Assembly: GCF_022631235.3 (NCBI RefSeq)
Contig: NZ_CP093310.2
Span: 3,065,791 to 3,129,790, forward strand
Length of the DNA stretch: 64,000 nt
Source of the DNA: Psychrobacter raelei
GTDB taxonomy: Bacteria; Pseudomonadota; Gammaproteobacteria; Pseudomonadales; Moraxellaceae
Direction: 5' to 3'
This document shows positions 58,123-64,000 of the stretch, one piece after another. The position numbers and the translations under genes are program-made. Every line of letters begins with the position of its first letter. The first letter of the stretch is position 1. The notes beneath the pieces were generated by a model. That model saw only the letters and a program-made list of their open reading frames with translations. It was not told the DNA's origin and ran no database searches.

Positions 58123-59520
58123 TTATTTACCGATACAAAAGCTGCCAAAGATACGACCCAATAAGTCATCTGCACTAAATTCACCAGTAATCTCACCTAA
58201 GCTATACTGACCTTGACGTAGGCTTTCAGCCACCAATTCGCCTGCTTGATATATCACCAATTGTTGATGTGCTTCATCCACATGCTGCTGTGTACGGCGC
58301 AAAGCATCTAGGTGACGGGTGCGGGCAATTAGGCTGTTTTCGGGGGGATGAAAGCCGACTTTATCGCACAAACTAGCGATTAATTCTGGGATACCTTGTG
58401 AGGTTTCACATGAAACATTAACCTGCTCATACCCTAAAATATCTGCCTTATCTGCCAACTTATTGGCACTCTCACCCTTATCTTCAACTAAATCGCGCTT
58501 ATTACCAATAAGCAGCAGCTTACTAGGATCAAAGTTTGGGGTGCCATCTATACCTTCTCCAAACAGTTCTGAAGCCAGTTTTAAGGGGTCAACTTCTTGA
58601 GATAAATCATACACTAACAACAGCAAATCCGCTTGATTGATAGCGGTACGAGCTCTTTCGATACCTATACGCTCTACAGCATCTGTGGTGTCACGCAGAC
58701 CTGCGGTATCAGTCAAATGAATGGTCAGCCCCTTGAGCACTATGGTTTCTTGCAACGTGTCACGCGTGGTGCCGGCCACATCGGTGACAATAGCACGCTC
58801 TTGACCTGCTAAGCTGTTTAGCAGGCTTGATTTACCCGCATTGGGGCGACCGGCCAATACCACGTGCACCCCATCGCGCAAAAGCTGACCTTGTTGGGCT
58901 GTGGATAAGATGGTGGTTAACTGCTGCTGTATGCGCTGTAACTTGCCCTCAATAACCCCATCGCTTAAGAAGTCCACATCCTCTTCATCAGGAAAGTCGA
59001 TGGAAGCTTCGACATACAAACGCAGCTCAATTAACGCCTCTAATACCTCATTAATCTTGTTAGAGAAAGCGCCGGTTAAAGAGCGGATAGCACTACTGGC
59101 AGCAGCAGCACTGGTGGCATCAATGGCATCAGCAATGGCCTCTGCTTGTAGCAAGTCTAGTTTGTCATTATCAAAGGCACGGTAGGAGAATTCACCTGCT
59201 TGAGCTTGATGCGCACCAAGCTCAAATACGCGCGCTAACAGCTGGTTTTGCAATATCATGCCACCATGACCCTGCAGCTCGATAACGTCCTCACCTGTGA
59301 ACGAATGCGGCGCTTTAAAGTACAAGACCAGGCCTTCATCTAGCACATTGTTATTGGCATCGTAAAAACGGCAAAAACTGGCCAAACGAGGCGTAAAACT
59401 CTCCTTACCGGTCAGTGCACAGGCAATGGCATAAGCTTTGGGGCCTGACAGTCGAATAATCCCTACGCCGCCGCGACCGACAGGGGTGGCGATGGCAGCA
59501 ATGGTGGTGGTGTGTGTCAT
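58123..59520 (-). CDS. mnmE: tRNA modification GTPase MnmE
   Basis: 465 residues. The N-terminal tetrahydrofolate-binding domain begins TIAAIATPVGRGGVGIIRLS; the GTPase domain has G1 GRPNAGKSSLLNSL, G2 TDVAGTTRDT, G3 DTAGLRDT and G4 NKRD; the C-terminus ends in the essential FCIGK. With MnmG it makes cmnm5U34 in several tRNAs. A parS-like palindrome (58402-58417) and a DnaA box (58900-58908) lie within the coding sequence. The gene belongs to the origin-proximal rpmH-rnpA-yidD-yidC-mnmE group. Confidence 0.97.
   Translation of the reverse strand: MTHTTTIAAIATPVGRGGVGIIRLSGPKAYAIACALTGKESFTPRLASFCRFYDANNNVLDEGLVLYFKAPHSFTGEDVIELQGHGGMILQNQLLARVFELGAHQAQAGEFSYRAFDNDKLDLLQAEAIADAIDATSAAAASSAIRSLTGAFSNKINEVLEALIELRLYVEASIDFPDEEDVDFLSDGVIEGKLQRIQQQLTTILSTAQQGQLLRDGVHVVLAGRPNAGKSSLLNSLAGQERAIVTDVAGTTRDTLQETIVLKGLTIHLTDTAGLRDTTDAVERIGIERARTAINQADLLLLVYDLSQEVDPLKLASELFGEGIDGTPNFDPSKLLLIGNKRDLVEDKGESANKLADKADILGYEQVNVSCETSQGIPELIASLCDKVGFHPPENSLIARTRHLDALRRTQQHVDEAHQQLVIYQAGELVAESLRQGQYSLGEITGEFSADDLLGRIFGSFCIGK
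58402..58417. promoter_or_regulatory. parS: parS-like site (variant) inside mnmE
   Basis: GGTTTCACATGAAACA; 14 of 16 positions, CATG centre; encodes part of VNVSCETSQG in the G domain. Confidence 0.55.
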
Positions 59521-59657
59521 ATTTTTTGGCTCAAATTAAGAGTGAGTGACGCAAGCGATAATCATAAGCGCTCTGCGCGGATTTGGCTGTACGCTTATGT
59601 TGCCGATATTATGTCTTATAGTAGGTGTTAAGGGATGGATATTCAATGATGGCCCTA

Positions 59658-59702
59658 AAAAAACAAAAGCACCCATACAAGACATATAGGTGCTTTTTTA
59701 TA
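59658..59702 (-). terminator. Terminator of the yidC unit
   Basis: Minus strand: AGCACCTATA pairs with TATGGGTGCT, followed by a T-rich run; separates yidC from mnmE. Confidence 0.83.
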
Positions 59703-59750
59703 GCTGTTTAGATCATAAAGCGGTAGGCATAAGCCTAATGCTTGAGCGTA

Positions 59751-61451
59751 TTAGCTTGCCATTTTGGCCGCTTTTTCTCTTTGCTCACGTTCTACTTTTT
59801 TGTTCACGATATACTGCTGACCCATAGTGAACAGGTTATTCACAGTCCAGTACAATACCAAGCCTGCTGGGAAGAATAGCATGAATAGCGTGAAAATAAT
59901 CGGTAAGAACTTCATCACCTTAGCCTGCATAGGATCTGTCGGCTGCGGACTGAACATCTGCTGCGCGAACATACTGGCACCCATCAACATAGGTAAAATG
60001 AACCAAGGATCCATCGCTGATAAGTCTTGAATCCATAAGATCCAAGGCGCATGACGTAGCTCAACACTCTCAACCAATACCCAGTACAAGGCTAAGAAAA
60101 TAGGCATCTGTAACAAGATTGGCAAACAGCCCGCCATTGGGTTAACTTGCTCTTCTTTGTAGATGGCCATCATCTCTTGTGACATCTTCATACGGTCATC
60201 GCCGTGCTCTTCTTTTAAGGCTTGCAGACGCGGAGCAATAGCACGCATCTTAGCCATCGAATAGTAGCTCTTATTTGAGAACCACATAAGCGCAATCTTG
60301 ACCAACAAGGTTAGGGCAATAATTGACCAACCCCAGTTGCCTATGACTTTGTGAATGCCTTCTAAGATAGCGAACAACACTTTTGAGATGGGCCATAAGA
60401 AGCCATAATCCACAGTTTTGTTCAAGCCGGGTGCCACTTCAATCAATGATTCTTGATCTTTTGGACCCGCATATAAGGTTGCCGTAACGTCTTTTTGCTT
60501 ATTGGCAGGAACAACGATGGGCTCACTGTTCATACCGATGAAATGATCGCCTGCTTTTTCACGGCTGAAGAACTGACCTGTAAAGTTATTCGGGGTCCAA
60601 GCTGATACGAAGTAATGCTGAACAATACCCACCCAACCTTTATCGCTGGCTGCTGTTAGCTCACCATCATTGAAGTCTTTGAACTTAAGCTTGTTGTAAT
60701 CATCATCTGGTGTACCCCAAGCACCGCCCAGATAGGTCGCCATGCTTAAGGCACCTTTATCAGACATACCAGGATCTTTACTGCTATCACGTTTTAATTG
60801 AGCAAAGACTTGACCATTCCATGGCTGAGTACCTGTGTTATTAATATTATAATTAACACGGATAGGATACTTGCCTTGGGTGAAGGTAAAGCTCTTAGTA
60901 ATGGTCACGCCATCTTGTTTGTAAGTCAGCGGTACGGTTAACGTCTTTTGACCGGGCTGCATTACATAATTATCAGACTGATAGCTGTATTTTGCACGGC
61001 CAGAAGCAGTATCGATACCATTAGGACCAATCAAACCTGACTGAGCCACATACACACGTTGACCTGAGTCTTCTAATAAAACAAACGAATTATCGCTGTG
61101 TAATTTAGCATTATAGTCACGCAATGCTGCGTACACCACATCGCCACCTACCGGATCAATCTTAACTTGATAACGGTCTGTGGTGACATTGATAAGCGTT
61201 CCCGCTTTGGCTTCTGTACTCTCGCTATCCGCTTTGCTTGACGGGATATCAGTTGCCGTGGCTGCAGGTATATCACTAGCACCAGCTGTGGTCGGAATAT
61301 CGGCCCCCGTGGTGGAAGTGGATACAGAAGGGGTTACTGCGTCTGCTGATGTGGCTGGCACATTGGCATAGTCCTTCTGCCAAGCAAGCACCAACAAATA
61401 TGCGGTAATCAGCATCGCAATGATGATGAGCACCCGTAGTATCTTTTGCAT
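59751..61451 (-). CDS. yidC: Membrane protein insertase YidC
   Basis: 566 residues. N-terminal helix (VLIIIAMLITAYLLVLAW), a Thr/Ser/Ala-rich linker, the large periplasmic beta domain typical of Gram-negative YidC (DRYQVKIDPVGGDVVYAALR; KSFTFTQGKYPIRVNYNINN), and the five-helix insertase core: IHKVIGNWGWSIIALTLLVK with its hydrophilic-groove Arg/Lys region MRAIAPRLQALKEEHGDDRM, PMAGCLPILLQMPIFLALYW and LPIIFTLFMLFFPAGLVLYW. The C-terminal tail is basic. It inserts membrane proteins with or without SecYEG. AGGA lies before the ATG. Confidence 0.97.
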   Translation of the reverse strand: MQKILRVLIIIAMLITAYLLVLAWQKDYANVPATSADAVTPSVSTSTTGADIPTTAGASDIPAATATDIPSSKADSESTEAKAGTLINVTTDRYQVKIDPVGGDVVYAALRDYNAKLHSDNSFVLLEDSGQRVYVAQSGLIGPNGIDTASGRAKYSYQSDNYVMQPGQKTLTVPLTYKQDGVTITKSFTFTQGKYPIRVNYNINNTGTQPWNGQVFAQLKRDSSKDPGMSDKGALSMATYLGGAWGTPDDDYNKLKFKDFNDGELTAASDKGWVGIVQHYFVSAWTPNNFTGQFFSREKAGDHFIGMNSEPIVVPANKQKDVTATLYAGPKDQESLIEVAPGLNKTVDYGFLWPISKVLFAILEGIHKVIGNWGWSIIALTLLVKIALMWFSNKSYYSMAKMRAIAPRLQALKEEHGDDRMKMSQEMMAIYKEEQVNPMAGCLPILLQMPIFLALYWVLVESVELRHAPWILWIQDLSAMDPWFILPMLMGASMFAQQMFSPQPTDPMQAKVMKFLPIIFTLFMLFFPAGLVLYWTVNNLFTMGQQYIVNKKVEREQREKAAKMAS

Positions 61452-61708
61452 AAGATTGTCCTAAACAACTCAAAATGAATGTTCTAAATTAACACTTAAA
61501 ACGTAATCGTCACCGGTAGCTCAGGCCTTTGTCTGTTTGCCTGGGCTTAATTTTTTATAGCAAAACCTGTGACTTTGGTCGCTACAGTACCTTTAAAACG
61601 TTTACAAAATGGTGACTATTTTACTAAAAAACCATGGTAAATGATATAGAAGGCATATTTCAGACAAAAGATGACATAAGCATTACTTTAAGTGTTATTA
61701 AATTCAGC

Positions 61709-62116
61709 TTACTTTTTGGTATGAGTCTGCTCTGTTTGATAGGTGCTGGCTTTAATAGGAGCTTTAAAGGTGTTATTTAATCGAGACACATAGCTAATTT
61801 TGTCTTTATAAACCCCTCGACCTACTAATGTTTCACGTGAAACACTGTTATCTATAGCTGTAAATACCATTTTATACAAAGGCAGCGGCACAAAGTCGAT
61901 CCCATGCCCACCAAGGGGATGACAACTGCCTATACGCTTTAGCGTAAGCCAACCGCCTTTGCCCGCACCATGCCACAATATGGCTGTTTTGCCATACTCA
62001 GAGCAGGTCGGATAATAGCGACACCGACCCGGTAAGGCAGGACTTACAAAGCGCTGATAACCGTGAATAATTGCCAATAACATGCGTGAAAGAAAACCGC
62101 TTATTGGAAGACTCAT
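61709..62116 (-). CDS. yidD: Membrane protein insertion efficiency factor YidD, with C-terminal extension
   Basis: 135 residues. The YidD core is in the first 85: LLAIIHGYQRFVSPALPGRC, RYYPTCSEYGKTAILWHGAG with the conserved Cys pair, and CHPLGGHGIDFVP. YidD assists YidC. The family is usually 70-90 residues; here about 50 extra residues follow (from DNSVSRETLVGRGVYKDK), hydrophilic and basic, and they contain a perfect parS in the DNA (61829-61844). AAGGAG precedes the ATG. The rnpA stop is 95 bp upstream. Confidence 0.93.
   Translation of the reverse strand: MSLPISGFLSRMLLAIIHGYQRFVSPALPGRCRYYPTCSEYGKTAILWHGAGKGGWLTLKRIGSCHPLGGHGIDFVPLPLYKMVFTAIDNSVSRETLVGRGVYKDKISYVSRLNNTFKAPIKASTYQTEQTHTKK
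61829..61844. promoter_or_regulatory. parS: parS ParB-binding site inside the yidD 3' extension
   Basis: TGTTTCACGTGAAACA, perfect palindrome, about 2 kb from the inferred origin; encodes VSRET in the non-conserved tail of YidD. Confidence 0.88.
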
Positions 62117-62211
62117 GGCGCTCTCCTTAGCTTAACACCCCATTGATCACACAGGCTCGCCAAGCTTATTGTCTAAAACAATCAGTGCCTCAAATAATCA
62201 GCCGCTGGACA

Positions 62212-62604
62212 TCACTTGTCTTTATGTTTGACATCTGCAGCTGTAGCGCGCCGCTGTTTAGAGATAACCTTGGATAAAATATCTGAAATTTCCTGACGCA
62301 TTTGCTCATTACTCAGTGCTTTGGTCGATCTTTTTAAAATAAATACCACATCAAGCGCTGGCAACTGGGCATGCGTATGTCTAAACTGCTCACGAATGAT
62401 ACGTTTTATGGTATTTCTGGCTACTGCGGTCGGGATTTTTTTCTTAGTAATCGCCATACCCAGTCGGGCCTGCAAGTGATCAGAATCATAAGCAAACGCC
62501 ATAAAGTGGGTTTGATGAACCTTAAACAGCGGCTGATTAAATACCGGTTTAAATTCGGCAGGCTTCAATAATCTTTTTGCTTTGGGATAACAGTAGTCAG
62601 TCAT
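62212..62604 (-). CDS. rnpA: Ribonuclease P protein component
   Basis: 130 residues. RnpA features: PKAKRLLKPAEFKPVFNQPL, RLGMAITKKKIPTAVARN and the RNR motif RNTIKRIIREQFR, then ALDVVFILKRSTKALSNEQM. It is the basic protein subunit that helps RNase P RNA mature tRNA 5' ends. The tail after about residue 110 is basic. It lies downstream of rpmH in the invariant order but is separated from it by an intrinsic terminator (62664-62697), and its ATG has no clear Shine-Dalgarno sequence. Confidence 0.96.
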   Translation of the reverse strand: MTDYCYPKAKRLLKPAEFKPVFNQPLFKVHQTHFMAFAYDSDHLQARLGMAITKKKIPTAVARNTIKRIIREQFRHTHAQLPALDVVFILKRSTKALSNEQMRQEISDILSKVISKQRRATAADVKHKDK

Positions 62605-62663
62605 GAGGGGTCAACATACAATAAAAAAATAACGGTGATTTTTAGTTTTTAAATACCATAAGC

Positions 62664-62697
62664 AAAAAAAGCACCTAATAATTAGGTGCTTTTAATA
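62664..62697 (-). terminator. Terminator or attenuator between rpmH and rnpA
   Basis: GCACCTAAT (62671-62679) and ATTAGGTGC (62681-62689) form a nearly perfect palindrome flanked by A and T runs. Read on the minus strand it is a textbook intrinsic terminator directly between rpmH and rnpA, so it should set a high rpmH:rnpA transcript ratio. Confidence 0.85.
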
Positions 62698-62749
62698 AAA
62701 TATACGAATTAACGTGTCTATCAACAGTTTTCCAGTAATTAAATATTAA

Positions 62750-62884
62750 TTACACAGTTAAACGATGACGACCTTTTGCACGACGACGTGCTAAAACTTG
62801 ACGGCCTTTTTTAGTTGCCATGCGAGCACGGAAACCATGGGTGCGCTTGCGTTTGATAACGCTTGGCTGGAATGTACGTTTCAT
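62750..62884 (-). CDS. rpmH: 50S ribosomal protein L34
   Basis: 44 residues, [18 protein letters not shown] then [20 protein letters not shown] and RHRLTV, the complete and highly conserved L34 sequence. AAAGGTGA lies seven bases before the ATG (62882-62884). It is the gene closest to the inferred origin and heads the rpmH-rnpA-yidD-yidC group. Its promoter must lie in 62885-63000. Confidence 0.98.
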   Translation of the reverse strand: MKRTFQPSVIKRKRTHGFRARMATKKGRQVLARRRAKGRHRLTV

Positions 62885-64000
62885 AAATCACCTTTGACAG
62901 CAAAGAAATTAAAAATAAATAGAGTTCACTAAGAATTTGTAGTAACGAACGATTATGCCAGTATTTTTGTTAATTGTCAATAATAAATAGCCTGTTAACA
63001 TCAGCTTGCAATCCTTAATTCATCACAGGTTGCGCTAAAAACAGACCTATCTAATCTGCACTTTTTTGTCGTTTGATTAGCCGCTAGTGCCTCAATTTCT
63101 GATTAAAAAATTGCTCATAAATCGCCTGTCAAATACAACTTATTTAAGCTTAAATAATCTTAAATTTTGCAGAGCTTAGTGACCAAAACTCACCAAAACA
63201 AATGACAATAAATATTAATAAAACCATGTAATAAAAATCATCTATTAAATCTTGATGATAGTGTAGATTATCTTAAATATTGACAGCGGCGGTTTTTTAC
63301 TCAGTCCAGCCATTTGGTACTGCAAAATTAAAAGCTCATTGTTTGACACTCATGTCACTTCAACTTTCTCCCCGCAACACCTAATATGCGTTTTATCACT
63401 ACTGTAAAAATCAGATCCTGTGCTGTGTTTAGATCACTGATGCTTAAGATATCTTTGGGTATACGAGTTATCTTTTGCTCAAATTAATTGGCGGTTTGCT
63501 AAAGGTGTTTGATAGCGCTCTGTACAACCTAGTCACTTGCTTTGATTGGTTTAATGACTGTGACTGAATCAATCAGCTTACTGCTAAATTTTTTGTATTT
63601 ACTCTGATTATCCTCAAAGAGCTTTGTTTTAATACATGTTTTATACAGCTGCTGTGCCTATTATCAAAAACTTATCCACAGCACACGGTGTCCCCTATAA
63701 CTATATATATAATAGTTCTTTTGTTATTATTAGTACCCTTGTTTTCTGTGAATAACCACTATAATTCGTTATAAATCATATACTTAAACTGTGGTTATTG
63801 CTGTTGATAACCTGTTATTAAAACCTGTATAACTTAGCTATTTTAGTTATCCACAGATTTAACCACAAAGTTATCCACAACATAATTTTGATGATATTTA
63901 TGATTTAGTGTGGTAAAGTACCCCCACGAAATAAGACAGACAGGTTAATTATTACTGTCTATTTTGCTTTTTTTGTCCGTTTTATTAGGGTTAATGGGTC
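62885..64000. other. Gene-free region between rpmH and the expected dnaA, containing oriC
   Basis: 1116 bp without any supportable gene on either strand. The first part holds the rpmH promoter region; the middle (63000-63650) shows no recognised motif; the last 350 bp hold the DnaA-box cluster and AT-rich stretch described as oriC. dnaA is not in the window, and its promoter probably lies near 63900-64000. Confidence 0.75.
63660..63900. other. oriC: Probable chromosomal replication origin (oriC)
   Basis: Perfect DnaA boxes TTATCCACA at 63672-63680, 63847-63855 and 63871-63879 (plus), and TTATTCACA at 63747-63755 (minus); one-mismatch boxes at 63802-63810 (minus) and 63859-63867 (plus). Between the first box and the rest is a very AT-rich stretch (about 63700-63740, with TATATATATAATAG), a candidate unwinding element. 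Position between rpmH and (expected) dnaA is the standard place in Pseudomonas and Moraxellaceae. Confidence 0.85.

Noticed and set aside
1..64000. tRNA, rRNA, tmRNA or prophage regions
   Set aside because: No cloverleaf with TTCRA-type T-loops, no rRNA sequence and no phage structural or integrase genes were recognised; absence is by reading only, without a covariance search.

Overview
The window is chromosomal DNA of a gammaproteobacterium of the family Moraxellaceae, most likely Psychrobacter. The reasons are the gene order rpmH-rnpA-yidD-yidC-mnmE read away from an AT-rich DnaA-box region at the right end, the protein types, and the moderate G+C content with AT-rich gaps. The right end (about 63.6-63.9 kb) looks like the replication origin; dnaA is expected just beyond base 64000 but is not in the window.

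Layout. 0-4.4 kb: the start of a PTS-IIC-like permease (cut by the window edge), a macro-domain protein, an FAD-linked D-lactate dehydrogenase-type oxidase and an enlarged OmpW porin. 4.4-5.6 kb: a tnpB-only IS200/IS605 element. 5.7-7.1 kb: a MOSC protein and an unrecognised acidic secreted protein. 7.8-12.4 kb: an RND efflux pair (adaptor plus pump). 12.5-14.2 kb: fhs. 14.8-18.7 kb: a periplasmic redox module made of a triheme cytochrome c, an apparently Tat-exported flavin amine oxidase and a cytochrome c lipoprotein. 18.7-21.0 kb: comM, plus a second copy of its last 48 bp on the far side of a small lipoprotein gene. 21.1-28.9 kb: EamA transporter, hemN, a ThDP 2-oxoacid decarboxylase, a phytase-like esterase and the nfeD-qmcA pair. 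29.2-32.6 kb: four tandem paralogous small outer-membrane barrels, each with its own promoter element and terminator. 32.9-37.1 kb: bioF, dnaK, grpE. 37.6-39.5 kb: an orphan adaptor lipoprotein and a membrane protein. 39.7-46.0 kb: a TIGR01777 protein, tsaC, dprA, a diheme cytochrome c peroxidase and thrC. 46.1-48.1 kb: an AT-rich patch with an unknown protein, a short endonuclease V homologue and a PHA-system protein. 48.3-52.1 kb: an IS66 element whose first gene is split by an IS407-group IS3 element, with both target duplications readable. 52.1-62.9 kb: the origin-proximal block rsmB, fmt, ribE, ribD, nrdR, mnmE, yidC, yidD, rnpA, rpmH, all on the minus strand.

The most striking non-genic signal is a set of ten parS-like palindromes (TGTTTCACGTGAAACA and variants) between 39.6 and 61.8 kb. 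Four lie with DnaA boxes in the 485-bp gap between ribE and ribD, and four lie inside the reading frames of rsmB, ribE, mnmE and yidD. With the origin at the right edge, this window carries one arm of the chromosome-segregation (ParB-loading) zone. Other structure not explained by genes: short tandem duplications in many gaps (8, 12, 14, 15, 17, 19 and 25 bp units), the duplicated comM 3' end, and hairpins placed directly over start regions (hemN, IS66 tnpA).

No rRNA, tRNA, CRISPR array or prophage was recognised. Functions come from reading motifs; no database search or structure prediction was run.
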